In this document: piece by piece, positions 26,427 to 35,199 of the stretch
Numbering within the stretch: position 1 is the stretch's first letter
Layout: each line of letters opens with the position of its first letter
Assembly: GCA_036676415.1 (NCBI GenBank)
Contig: JAKFCX010000001.1
Span: forward strand, 62,001-126,000
From: JAEZDC01 sp036676415
Lineage (GTDB): Bacteria; Bacteroidota; Bacteroidia; Chitinophagales; Chitinophagaceae
Direction: 5' to 3'
Length of the DNA: 64,000 nt
Program-made: the position numbers and the translations under genes
Notes under the pieces: model-generated
Seen by the model: only the letters and a program-made list of their open reading frames with translations
Database searches by the model: none
What the model was told of the DNA's origin: nothing

Positions 26427-26434
26427 TAAATTTG
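26427..26434 (+). promoter_or_regulatory. -7 promoter element upstream of the T9SS cargo gene
   Basis: TAAATTTG matches TAnnTTTG and lies 30 nt before the start codon. A TTTG sits at 26409-26412, but the 14-nt spacer is too short, so the -33 element is unclear. Confidence 0.35.
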
Positions 26435-26464
26435 AATGCCCTACACACATAGCACATCTATATC

Positions 26465-29400
26465 ATGCGAAAAAAAATTATCGGCGCTTCTCTTTTACTG
26501 GCATCTGTTGCTGTTGTTACATCCGCTATTTATCTTTTCATTCAACTGGATTATACAGACATCAGGACCGCTAAAATTCCCAAGAGAGACAGAATAGAAC
26601 TTGCCTGGGAACAGGAATTTGAGATGACGAAAGACCTGTCTCTTGGGTCTGTTCCTATCGAAAGATTGATTCCTGCATACAACTATGCAAAAGCTTCCTT
26701 AGCTGCAAGAACCAATCAGCCGATCGCTGGCATACAATGGACTGCTTTGGGACCAAAAAATTTCGGCGGCAGAACAAGAGCCTTACTGGTTGACCTGAAT
26801 GACCCTACACGTAAAACTGTCTGGGCAGGAAGTGTAGGTGGTGGTTTATGGAAGACCACAGACATCACAGCAGCCGAACCTGACTGGATACCTGTGAACG
26901 ATCTGTTTGGAAATCTCGCAGTAACATCAGTTGCACAAGATCCAACCAATCCACAGATCATGTACTTTGCCACAGGTGAAGGTTACGGCAACAGCGATGC
27001 AATAAGAGGATTGGGTATCTGGAAAAGTATCAACGGTGGAGTTAGCTGGAATCAATTAACATCAACCAATAACTCAAGTTTTTATTACAATCAAAAAATA
27101 CTTGTTTCAAACACCGGTGTATTGTTTTCGTGTACACAAAGTGGTGTGTTCAGATCAGCTAATGGTGGTACAAGCTTTACAAAAGTATTAGGTACAGGTT
27201 TAGGCATCGGCGGGGCCAACAGTAATGTGAGTTATGATATTGAGCAGGCCGGCAACGGCGATATCTATGCAACATTAAGAGGCAATGAAGGTGCTGGTTT
27301 GGATGGCAGCATTCATAAATCAACCAATGGTGGACTTTCCTGGAGTGCCGCTCTTTCATTACCGATTAATGCTGACAGAATTGAAATAGCTACACCACAA
27401 TCCAACCCAAATTATATATACGCATTAGTTGAATTAGCCAATACGGTTCATGGTATTTTACAGAGCTCAGATGGAGGATTAACTTTTGTTTCTAAAACTG
27501 AACCCGATGATGCTGATGGAGGAATTACTGCAGCAGATTTTTCAAGAGGCCAGGCCTGGTATGATCTTACGATAGAAGTATCTCCTACTGATCCTTTCAC
27601 CCTTTATGTTGGAGGCATCGACCTTTTTAAAAGCAGCGATGGTGGAGGTAGTTGGGGACAGATTGCACATTGGTATGGAGGTTTTGGCTACCAGGAAGTG
27701 CATGCCGACCAGCACAACATTGTTTTTTCACCCGGCAACAGCAACATCGTTTATTTTACTAACGACGGAGCCGTTTTCAGAACTGAAAATGGTGGTGAGT
27801 TTGTGCCTACGATTGTAAACAAATCATCCAACTATAATACGCTGCAGTTTTATGGCTGTGCAATGAATCCAACTGCAGGATCTTTTAACTTCCTGGCAGG
27901 AGCACAGGATAATGGAAGCCACAGATTCACTCAGCCATTATTACACAACACAACAGAAGTAACAGGTGGTGACGGTGCTTTTTGTCATATAGACCAGGAT
28001 CAGCCACAATACCAGTTCACCAGTTATGTGTACAATAATTACTACCGTTCATCAAATGGCGGAAACTCGTTTTCGAGTGCCAATCATGGCAATGTCGGCA
28101 GATTTATCAACCCAACAGACTATGACGATCTTGGAAATAAAATGTATTGTGCGAGAAGCAGCAATCAATATTTAAGATGGGAGAACCCTCAAACGGGTAA
28201 CACATTCACAACAGTCACTTGCACAGAATTGAACGGAACAGTTTCAGCTGTTAAGGTTTCACCCAACACACCGAATCGTGTATTTTTTGGAACCAGTAAC
28301 GGTAACGTGGTAAGAGTTGATGATGCACATACCGCTACTCCATTGGCAACAACCATCAATGCTGTTACGTCAATGCCTTCAGGCTATATTTCATGTGTTG
28401 AAGTACAACCTGGAAATGATGATCATATCCTCGTTACGTTTAGTAATTATGGGTCTAACAGTATCTGGGAAACAACAAATGGAGGAAATAACTGGGTGAG
28501 TGTTGAAGGAAATTTACCGGATATGCCAGTAAGGTGGATCATCTTCAATCCAATTAATAACGACCAGGCACTGATTGCAACTGAATTGGGAGTCTGGTCA
28601 ACCGATAACCTGAATGGAACATCCACTAACTGGGGTTCATCTAACAATGGGCTTGCCAATGTAAGAGTTGATATGTTGCAAACCCGTTCTTCAGATAAAC
28701 TAATTATTGCAGCTACTCATGGACGTGGCTTATACTACACCGGTGCTTTTTCTCCTGCTTCAGCAGGGTTTGTTACAAGCACTCAGATCATTTATCCTGG
28801 CAGGGCTTTACAGTTCGTCAATACTTCTGTGAATGCAAATTCATACAGCTGGAATTTTGGTGATGGCAATACATCAACAACCCAGAATCCTGTAAAAAGT
28901 TATACAACACCCGGAACTTATAGTGTAACGCTCAGTGTAAATGGAGGTAGTTCAACAGTTGTAAAAAATATTACCGTAATGCCGATGATTGGCACCCCAT
29001 ATACTCCAGCTCAAGGTGGCAATTTTGATGTGAACCAATTTCATTTTGCAGCTGAAACGATTTCAGGAACAGGATGGGAAAGAGGCAACTCAGCAATCAC
29101 TGCGAAAAGTGGAACCAATAGTGGCTCTGATGCATGGGTCACAGGTTTGAATGCAAGTGTTTACACCAACAATAGTGAGTCTTATTTATATGGCCCTTCT
29201 TACAATTTAACTGCATCGGGTAGTTACAATTTCAGCTTCTATACGAAATATGCTTTCGAAGCAGATTATGATGGGTTCAGAATAGAATATAGCCTCGATA
29301 CAGGAAAAAACTGGACTCCATTAAGCACTAACACAGCATTCAACTGGTACAATTTTGCAAATACTGCTGGCACAACTGCATTTCCACAGTTCGAAGCTTA

Positions 29401-30103
29401 TTTTTCTTCTAATCAAACGTCATTCGCAAAAAAGAATTACGATATATCATTCCTGGCCGGCAATAACCAGGTTGCTTTTCGCTTTGCATTTAAAACTGAT
29501 GGTGGAGTTACCGCAGCAGGTGCTGTTATTGATGATGTGGAAATTACCGGCACTGCTAATGCTCCGTTGCCATTAAAGCTAATAAGCTTTTCCGCATCAA
29601 AAGAAAATAATGATGCGATGTTGAAATGGGTTACTTCCAATGAAATCAATGTTTCACATTTTGAGATTCAAAGAAGCTGGACAGGTGTTGAATTCACTTC
29701 CATCGGAAGAGTGAATGCATTGAACCAGAATAGTAATTCTTATAGCTTTAAAGATTTGCTGAGTAGGATCACAAATATTCCGTCCAACACAACCTATTAT
29801 CGTTTGAAGATGATAGATAAAGATGGAAAGTTCAGCTATAGTCCTATAGAAAGTTTAAAATGGCAGGATCTGCAGAATACAAGAATTTCTGTAAGCCCTA
29901 ATCCATTTAGAGATTACCTGCAACTCAACACTCAACTCAGGATCACACAGGTGCAATTGATCGATAATAACGGTCGTGTGGTTGCTACAACAAGAGCTTT
30001 GAATAACAACAGGTTTAATTTGCCGAATTTACCTGTCGGAACTTATTATCTAAGGATATTTACATCTGAAGGCACCATCACAGAAAAAGTGATGAAACAA
30101 TAG
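26465..30103 (+). CDS. Large secreted protein with BNR/sortilin-like propeller, PKD domain and T9SS sorting signal
   Basis: A 1212-residue exported protein. Residues about 5-25 are the signal. Residues about 85-760 contain many repeats of the BNR/Asp-box type (S-I-N-G-G-V-S-W, S-T-N-G-G-L-S-W, S-S-D-G-G-G-S-W, T-T-N-G-G-N-N-W), as in sialidase and VPS10-like propellers. A PKD domain follows (about 770-845; W-N-F-G-D-G-N ... Y-S-V-T-L-S-V), then a jelly-roll-like segment (about 870-1040). The last 75 residues or so are a type A T9SS sorting domain (S-P-N-P-F-R-D-Y ... L-P-V-G-T-Y-Y-L-R-I ... E-K-V-M-K-Q). It should be secreted by the T9SS. The biochemical role is unknown. It lies 37 nt upstream of gldB on the same strand. 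Confidence 0.9.
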   Translation: MRKKIIGASLLLASVAVVTSAIYLFIQLDYTDIRTAKIPKRDRIELAWEQEFEMTKDLSLGSVPIERLIPAYNYAKASLAARTNQPIAGIQWTALGPKNFGGRTRALLVDLNDPTRKTVWAGSVGGGLWKTTDITAAEPDWIPVNDLFGNLAVTSVAQDPTNPQIMYFATGEGYGNSDAIRGLGIWKSINGGVSWNQLTSTNNSSFYYNQKILVSNTGVLFSCTQSGVFRSANGGTSFTKVLGTGLGIGGANSNVSYDIEQAGNGDIYATLRGNEGAGLDGSIHKSTNGGLSWSAALSLPINADRIEIATPQSNPNYIYALVELANTVHGILQSSDGGLTFVSKTEPDDADGGITAADFSRGQAWYDLTIEVSPTDPFTLYVGGIDLFKSSDGGGSWGQIAHWYGGFGYQEVHADQHNIVFSPGNSNIVYFTNDGAVFRTENGGEFVPTIVNKSSNYNTLQFYGCAMNPTAGSFNFLAGAQDNGSHRFTQPLLHNTTEVTGGDGAFCHIDQDQPQYQFTSYVYNNYYRSSNGGNSFSSANHGNVGRFINPTDYDDLGNKMYCARSSNQYLRWENPQTGNTFTTVTCTELNGTVSAVKVSPNTPNRVFFGTSNGNVVRVDDAHTATPLATTINAVTSMPSGYISCVEVQPGNDDHILVTFSNYGSNSIWETTNGGNNWVSVEGNLPDMPVRWIIFNPINNDQALIATELGVWSTDNLNGTSTNWGSSNNGLANVRVDMLQTRSSDKLIIAATHGRGLYYTGAFSPASAGFVTSTQIIYPGRALQFVNTSVNANSYSWNFGDGNTSTTQNPVKSYTTPGTYSVTLSVNGGSSTVVKNITVMPMIGTPYTPAQGGNFDVNQFHFAAETISGTGWERGNSAITAKSGTNSGSDAWVTGLNASVYTNNSESYLYGPSYNLTASGSYNFSFYTKYAFEADYDGFRIEYSLDTGKNWTPLSTNTAFNWYNFANTAGTTAFPQFEAYFSSNQTSFAKKNYDISFLAGNNQVAFRFAFKTDGGVTAAGAVIDDVEITGTANAPLPLKLISFSASKENNDAMLKWVTSNEINVSHFEIQRSWTGVEFTSIGRVNALNQNSNSYSFKDLLSRITNIPSNTTYYRLKMIDKDGKFSYSPIESLKWQDLQNTRISVSPNPFRDYLQLNTQLRITQVQLIDNNGRVVATTRALNNNRFNLPNLPVGTYYLRIFTSEGTITEKVMKQ

Positions 30104-30140
30104 TTTGTAAAAGCGATAACATTTTTTTCAATAATTCTGC

Positions 30141-31160
30141 ATGATGAAGAAGATCGTTATCGCTTTTTTATTGCTCTCAACTCTGTATGGTTGTAAGGAT
30201 GATAAAACGCCTGATGTAAGCCATATTAAAATAGATCTGCAGGTACAACGCTTCGATCAGGATTTTTTTGCATTGGATACAACTGACCTTGATGCTTCTT
30301 TAGATGAATTGAACCAGAAGTATCCAGCCTTTATGCAGGATTATATTTTCAACATCCTTACACAGCCTTCACATCCAGATAGCATAAAAAAAGACATCCT
30401 GCTTTTTCTCAGTAGCTACCGTTCTTTATATGATTCGTCAAAACTCATATTCAACAATATTGACAATGAAGCCGCTCTTGTAAAAAGAGGATTGCAGTTT
30501 ACCAAACACTATTTCCCTAAATACCAGGCACCAGCTAAACTCATCACTTTCATCGGGCCGATCAATAGTTTCAGCAACGTAATTACTTCTGATGCATTGG
30601 CTGTTGGGTTACAATTGTATATGGGTAAGAATTATTCCATTTACAATTCAGCAGCAGGACAACAATTATATCCCGCATTTGTGTCACGCAGGTTTGAAAG
30701 AGAATACATTCCTGTGAACAGCATGAAAAACATTGTAGACGATCTAAGCGACAATGTCTACCGCAACAGCACAACAGGAAAGCCATTGATCGAACAAATG
30801 ATAGAGGTTGGCAGAAGATTGTATGTACTTGACCAGTTATTGCCTGAAGTTGACGACACATTAAAAACAGGTTATACAAAAGCACAATTGGAAGGCGCTT
30901 ATGCCAATGAAGCAAACATCTGGGGCTTTTTTATCACCAACGATCTTTTATACAAGAATGATCCTGCAACTGCAAGAGACTATATGAATGATTCCCCAAA
31001 CACCACAGCTTTGGGGCCTGCATCTCCGGGATTTATCGGGCAATTTGTTGGATGGCAGATCGTAAAAAAATGGATGGAGAAAGAAGGAAAAACTTTAGAT
31101 GAGTTGATGAAAACACCCACGAAACAAATATTTGATGAAGCGAAATACAAACCGAGTTAA
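30141..31160 (+). CDS. gldB: Gliding motility lipoprotein GldB
   Basis: GldB is a lipoprotein required for gliding and T9SS-linked functions in Flavobacterium; its biochemical activity is uncertain. The 339-residue sequence has a lipoprotein signal with L-Y-G-C (Cys18) and the family's early motif V-Q-R-F-D-Q-D-F-F-A-L-D, Y-P-A-F-M-Q-D-Y and the C-terminal G-Q-F-V-G-W-Q-I-V-K-K-W-M-E. Two ATGs are adjacent (30141 and 30144). The stop overlaps the convergent plug-like gene by 4 nt. Its nearness to a T9SS substrate gene fits the shared system, about 20 kb from gldKLMN. Confidence 0.93.
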   Translation: MMKKIVIAFLLLSTLYGCKDDKTPDVSHIKIDLQVQRFDQDFFALDTTDLDASLDELNQKYPAFMQDYIFNILTQPSHPDSIKKDILLFLSSYRSLYDSSKLIFNNIDNEAALVKRGLQFTKHYFPKYQAPAKLITFIGPINSFSNVITSDALAVGLQLYMGKNYSIYNSAAGQQLYPAFVSRRFEREYIPVNSMKNIVDDLSDNVYRNSTTGKPLIEQMIEVGRRLYVLDQLLPEVDDTLKTGYTKAQLEGAYANEANIWGFFITNDLLYKNDPATARDYMNDSPNTTALGPASPGFIGQFVGWQIVKKWMEKEGKTLDELMKTPTKQIFDEAKYKPS

Positions 31161-31555
31161 AGCACTGGCACATTTTGTTCTTTGCACTTCATCGTGATGA
31201 GAATAACACCATGTTTTGCTTTGTCTCCGTATTTATCAATTGCTGGTTTATCTTTCAAAATTTCTATTGACTCTATGTCTTGGGGGTTAATACTATTTAA
31301 TATGCTCATTTCTTTCAAAACTCCATCCACTAAAACTAATGGGTCTCCCATTTTTGCTTTAGAAGAACCACAACTTATTCTGAATTTTCGGGAATCGGGT
31401 GCAACAAAAAAATGTTTGTTTACATCCCAGGGCTCAACGTAAGATTTGATTTTTTTAACTTGATTATATACTTCAACTGCTTCCTCCTTTGTAATAGCCT
31501 GGGCATAACAATCAAAAGAAATGATTACTGTCATTATAAGAAGAAGCGGTTTCAT
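31157..31555 (-). CDS. Free-standing TonB-plug-like periplasmic protein
   Basis: A 132-residue protein with a signal peptide (ending C-Y-A-Q) and a C-terminal half that looks like the start of a TonB receptor plug: D-P-L-V-L-V-D-G-V ... I-N-P-Q-D-I-E-S-I-E-I-L-K-D ... K-Y-G-D-K-A-K-H-G-V-I-L-I-T-M-K. There is no barrel after it and no stop or frameshift inside, so it seems to be a complete short gene rather than a receptor remnant. It has two Cys in the mature part. Similar plug-like modules occur at the C-terminus of Bacteroidota BlaR1-type proteins. Function unknown. Confidence 0.75.
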   Translation of the reverse strand: MKPLLLIMTVIISFDCYAQAITKEEAVEVYNQVKKIKSYVEPWDVNKHFFVAPDSRKFRISCGSSKAKMGDPLVLVDGVLKEMSILNSINPQDIESIEILKDKPAIDKYGDKAKHGVILITMKCKEQNVPVL

Positions 31556-31556
31556 A

Positions 31557-31943
31557 TTAATTGAATTTTGCAGGCACGATCAATTCAAATGGCGGAATAT
31601 TCACTTCAAAGATTCTTTGGCTGTTCTGATTCACCATCTGGTAAGTGCCAACCATTCTGCCCATTTCGGTATTGAGATTACATCCACTTACGTATTGGTA
31701 TTGTTCTCCTGGTTTCAACACAGGCTGCTCACCTACTACCCCTTCACCATCAACTTCACGGTATTCACCATTACTGTCAAAAATATTCCAGTGCCTTTTA
31801 AGTAACTGGATAGAAAAGTTATTGTGGTTATCTATGATTATCCGGTAAGCAAACATGTATTCATGCTGCTTCGGATTGCTGTATTCCGGCTGGTAAAACG
31901 TTTCCACGCTAATTTCAACACCTTCTGAGATCTCAGATATCAT
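31557..31943 (-). CDS. apaG: ApaG-family protein (Co2+/Mg2+ efflux-associated)
   Basis: A 128-residue single-domain protein with the fibronectin-type-III-like ApaG fold and its signature stretches: V-E-T-F-Y-Q-P, F-A-Y-R-I-I-I-D-N, Q-L-L-K-R-H-W-N-I-F-D-S-N-G, V-V-G-E-Q-P-V-L-K-P-G-E-Q-Y-Q-Y-V-S-G-C and G-x-M-V-G-T-Y-Q-M-V. In enterobacteria apaG has been linked to metal efflux phenotypes and the same domain occurs in F-box proteins; the molecular role is not settled. It is a single nucleotide away from the plug-like gene downstream, so the two are probably cotranscribed, with apaG first. Confidence 0.93.
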   Translation of the reverse strand: MISEISEGVEISVETFYQPEYSNPKQHEYMFAYRIIIDNHNNFSIQLLKRHWNIFDSNGEYREVDGEGVVGEQPVLKPGEQYQYVSGCNLNTEMGRMVGTYQMVNQNSQRIFEVNIPPFELIVPAKFN

Positions 31944-32148
31944 GGATCATTGCTTTGAAGTAAAAATAATCATCTGCCTATTAAACTTACGCATTTTTTC
32001 TATAGCTGGCTACATCATTCTTACGGACAGCTTTAAACAAACAAACAGCTGTTAGTTTTAGCTAAATAGATAACCCGATCTCAAAATGGTTCAATTGGGC
32101 TTTTTTGCTGTAATTTCGGCGCTCATTTTAGCTGAATAGCATTGTAAC

Positions 32149-32174
32149 AGCACAAGGGTGCGACGCAACCTAAG
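32149..32174 (+). repeat. Dispersed intergenic repeat, copy 4 (type B)
   Basis: GCACAAGGGTGCGACGCAAC, a type B unit with the GCGACGC core, 47 nt upstream of the pdhC start. The 277-nt gap 31944-32220 otherwise shows two related TTTTAGCTRAATAG segments (32055 and 32127) and no clear promoter. Confidence 0.8.
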
Positions 32175-32220
32175 TTATATGCATATTCAGCAGCCGAAAA
32201 TCAATAAATAAAAATCGCAA

Positions 32221-33930
32221 ATGGCTGAAGTGATCTTAATGCCTCGTTTAAGTGATACGATGACCGAAGGTGTTATTGCTGCATGGCATAAAAAAGTGGG
32301 TGATCCTGTAAAAAAAGGTGATTTGTTAGCGGAAATCGAAACTGATAAAGCTACCATGGAACTGGAAAGTTACCAGGAAGGATATATACTTCATTTAGGT
32401 GGAGATAACGGTTCTAAACTACAGGTGAATGACCTATTGGCCATTATAGGTAAACAGGGTGAAGATGTAAGTGCAGAAGTTGCCAAACATGCTGGAGGTG
32501 GCCAGTCAGCCGAAAGCAATCAGCAGCCAGTAGAAAATAAGGAACAAGGAACAAAGAATGCTGAGCAAGGAAGTGACCAATCTACCAACAGCCAGCCAGC
32601 AACTGCCAGTAAAGATTACGCTTCAATGGAAGAAGTAGTGTTGATGCCTCGTTTAAGTGATACGATGACCGAAGGTGTGATAGCATCATGGCACAAAAAA
32701 GTAGGTGATGCAGTTAAAAAAGGTGAAGTGTTAGCCGATATCGAAACTGATAAGGCTACCATGGAACTGGAAAGTTATAAAGATGGAATTCTGTTATACC
32801 AGGGTGCTAAAGACGGAGAAAAGATACAAGTGAATGACCTCCTCTGCATTATTGGTAAAGAAGGATTGGATATTGACGCTATTGTAAAAGGCATCAGCAA
32901 TTCATCATCAGCAAAACAACCCACAGCACAAGACACTGATGATAAACAAAAAGCTGAAGGTGATGTTTCAAAAGGTGGAAATGCTGGAAATATTCCGGCA
33001 GTTGCAGTAAGTAATCAAACTTCAGCAAGCCAGGATCAGCAAGTGGTGAATGAAGGACGAATATTCGCTTCTCCATTAGCAAAAAAACTTGCTGCTGAAA
33101 AAGGAATTGACCTGAAGTTTGTAAAGGGATCTGGCGATAATGGAAGAATCACCAAGACCGATATTGAAAATTATAAACCATCTGCTCAGCTACAGTCACC
33201 AGCGAATAGTGCACAGCAAACTGTAAAATCATCTGCACCTGCAGGACAGGAAAGCTTTGATGAAGTGGCTGTTTCGCAGATGAGAAAAACAATTGCAAAA
33301 CGTTTAGCCGAAAGTAAATTCTCAGCACCGCATTTTTATCTTACCATGAGTATTGATATGGATGCAGCGGTGGCAGCAAGAGGCAAGATAAACGAAGTGA
33401 GCCCGGTAAAAATTTCATTCAATGATATCGTGTTGAAAGCGGTAGCAGTATCATTAAAACAACATCCTAAGGTTAACAGCAGTTGGTTGGATGATAAGAT
33501 CAGGACAAATCATCATGTAAATATTGGTGTTGCTGTTGCAGTAGAAGAGGGATTATTGGTACCAGTAATACGATTTGCCGATACAAAACCTTTGAGCCAG
33601 ATTGCTGTTGAAGTAAAAGACTTTGCACAGAAAGCAAAAGATAAAAAACTACAACCTTCAGATTGGGAAGGCAACACATTCACCATCTCCAATCTCGGGA
33701 TGTTTGGTATAGATGAATTCACAGCTATCATTAACCCACCGGATGCATGCATTCTTGCTATCGGAGGTATCTCACAGGTTCCGGTAGTGAAAAATGGCAA
33801 TATTGTTCCGGGTAATGTTATGAAAGTAACATTGAGCTGCGATCACAGGGTTGTTGATGGTGCAACAGGAGCTGCATTTTTACAAACACTGAAAGGTTTA
33901 CTGGAAGAACCATTGAGAATGCTCGTATAA
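32221..33930 (+). CDS. pdhC: Dihydrolipoamide acetyltransferase (E2) of the pyruvate dehydrogenase complex, two lipoyl domains
   Basis: E2 transfers the acetyl group from the E1-bound intermediate to CoA and is the core of the complex. The 569-residue sequence has two lipoyl domains (about residues 2-77 and 136-212), each with the lipoylated Lys in E-T-D-K-A-T-M-E, separated by Gln/Ser/Ala-rich linkers, then a peripheral-subunit-binding domain (about 278-317; A-S-P-L-A-K-K-L-A) and the catalytic domain (about 345-569) with S-C-D-H-R-V-V-D-G. The two lipoyl domains are almost identical even at the DNA level. E1 and E3 genes are not next to it. A terminator follows. Confidence 0.95.
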   Translation: MAEVILMPRLSDTMTEGVIAAWHKKVGDPVKKGDLLAEIETDKATMELESYQEGYILHLGGDNGSKLQVNDLLAIIGKQGEDVSAEVAKHAGGGQSAESNQQPVENKEQGTKNAEQGSDQSTNSQPATASKDYASMEEVVLMPRLSDTMTEGVIASWHKKVGDAVKKGEVLADIETDKATMELESYKDGILLYQGAKDGEKIQVNDLLCIIGKEGLDIDAIVKGISNSSSAKQPTAQDTDDKQKAEGDVSKGGNAGNIPAVAVSNQTSASQDQQVVNEGRIFASPLAKKLAAEKGIDLKFVKGSGDNGRITKTDIENYKPSAQLQSPANSAQQTVKSSAPAGQESFDEVAVSQMRKTIAKRLAESKFSAPHFYLTMSIDMDAAVAARGKINEVSPVKISFNDIVLKAVAVSLKQHPKVNSSWLDDKIRTNHHVNIGVAVAVEEGLLVPVIRFADTKPLSQIAVEVKDFAQKAKDKKLQPSDWEGNTFTISNLGMFGIDEFTAIINPPDACILAIGGISQVPVVKNGNIVPGNVMKVTLSCDHRVVDGATGAAFLQTLKGLLEEPLRMLV

Positions 33931-33955
33931 AGTATATCATTTATTAGATAAGTAT

Positions 33956-33980
33956 AAGTCCTGCATTGCAGGACTTTTTT
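33956..33980 (+). terminator. Terminator after pdhC
   Basis: AAGTCCTGC-att-GCAGGACTT followed by T4: 9-bp stem, 3-nt loop, T-tract. It begins 25 nt after the pdhC stop. Confidence 0.92.
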
Positions 33981-34015
33981 CTACAGGAAGTTTGAGGATT
34001 TACCCTGAAATTTAT

Positions 34016-35167
34016 ATGATGGCTAAAATGCTACTCTGTTTTCTTGCCAGTGTAATTTCGCTTCTGTCAACAGCACAAAGTCTTGTGGGAAATGTTGGAT
34101 TTGAAGAAAGGAATGTATGTACGGAATACCAGGTAAAATGTGCTCCTGAAGCTTGGTTCTTTTTACCAAGGTATGCAAGAATGTCTCCGGTAGAATTGAA
34201 CAATAATCATTACGAGATTATTGCGATGGGTGACCCAAGAAGTGATTACAGTGTTGGTAATTATATTTATACAAAATTGTTTTGTCCGCTTGTGCCTAAA
34301 GCGAAATATAGGATCAGTTTCAGAATATACATTCCCACATTTGATTTCGATTATCTTGATATATGGATGAGCAATGGTGAGCCAGGTTCAAGAAGAAACT
34401 CACTATACAGTGCAAGGCCAGCAGTTACTATTCTGCCAGACAGTATTTCAGGAACAAAAAAATACTGGATGCAGGTGAACCACACCTTCACTGCAAAAGG
34501 AGGCGAAAGATTTTTAACTATGGGTAACTTCCAGCAAAAAGCTTTGGTTAAAGCAAAACGAAGTTCTCGAAAGCGAAAAACAGTAGAATATTACATAGAT
34601 GATGTTTCACTCATTCCGGTAGAACCCTCCCATCAATCTTGTCCCGAATATGAAGCAGTAAAAGACCAGGTTTATAGAAATAATCCACGGCATCCCGGAA
34701 GATTTATTGAAAGCATTCCGATAGATAGTTCTTTACTTCCAATCCCACCCAAAAGAGATACGGTTGTCATCAACAAACCAGGTGTTGATACAACACCGGT
34801 GATTAACACAACACCGAAAACGGATACACTCATCATTCCTGATGTATTATTTCATTTCAATAGCAGCAGGTTGAATCCTGCATTTGCAGCAAGGCTGGAT
34901 AGCTTAGGAAGAAAGATCAGCGAAATCACATTCACCAAGTTATTGATTGCAGGACATACCGATAATGTTGGGTCGGATGATTACAACCTGAAGCTTTCCG
35001 GAGACAGGGCTGTAACAATAAAAAACTACCTGGGAGATAAATTCAGGTTGAACAAAAGTATAATTGAGACAATAGGATTCGGAGAATCACAGCCCAGGGC
35101 AACAAATACAACAGCTGCAGGACGGCAACAAAACAGAAGGGTAGAGATCATTATATACTATAAATAA
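34016..35167 (+). CDS. OmpA-family outer-membrane protein
   Basis: A 383-residue protein with a signal peptide (ending L-S-T-A-Q), a beta-rich N-terminal domain of about 190 residues that lacks a porin barrel and looks like a galactose-binding-type sandwich, a basic turn (R-S-S-R-K-R-K), a Thr/Pro-rich linker and a C-terminal OmpA domain (about 278-383; A-G-H-T-D-N-V-G-S and N-R-R-V-E-I) that should bind peptidoglycan. Such proteins tie the outer membrane to the cell wall. The frame opens earlier, but the ATG at 34016 gives the signal peptide. It is flanked on both sides by terminators, so it is monocistronic. Confidence 0.88.
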   Translation: MMAKMLLCFLASVISLLSTAQSLVGNVGFEERNVCTEYQVKCAPEAWFFLPRYARMSPVELNNNHYEIIAMGDPRSDYSVGNYIYTKLFCPLVPKAKYRISFRIYIPTFDFDYLDIWMSNGEPGSRRNSLYSARPAVTILPDSISGTKKYWMQVNHTFTAKGGERFLTMGNFQQKALVKAKRSSRKRKTVEYYIDDVSLIPVEPSHQSCPEYEAVKDQVYRNNPRHPGRFIESIPIDSSLLPIPPKRDTVVINKPGVDTTPVINTTPKTDTLIIPDVLFHFNSSRLNPAFAARLDSLGRKISEITFTKLLIAGHTDNVGSDDYNLKLSGDRAVTIKNYLGDKFRLNKSIIETIGFGESQPRATNTTAAGRQQNRRVEIIIYYK

Positions 35168-35192
35168 AAAAGCTCCTTATCAGGAGCTTTTC
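35165..35192. terminator. Bidirectional terminator between the OmpA-family and H1-like genes
   Basis: AGCTCCT (35171-35177) pairs with AGGAGCT (35182-35188), with A-run and T-run flanks on both sides. It is placed between two convergent genes. Confidence 0.88.
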
Positions 35193-35199
35193 AATTTCT

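Noticed and set aside
31157..31555. A truncated pseudogene of a TonB receptor.
   Set aside because: The frame has a signal peptide, clean start and stop and no barrel remnant after it, so a short functional gene is more likely.
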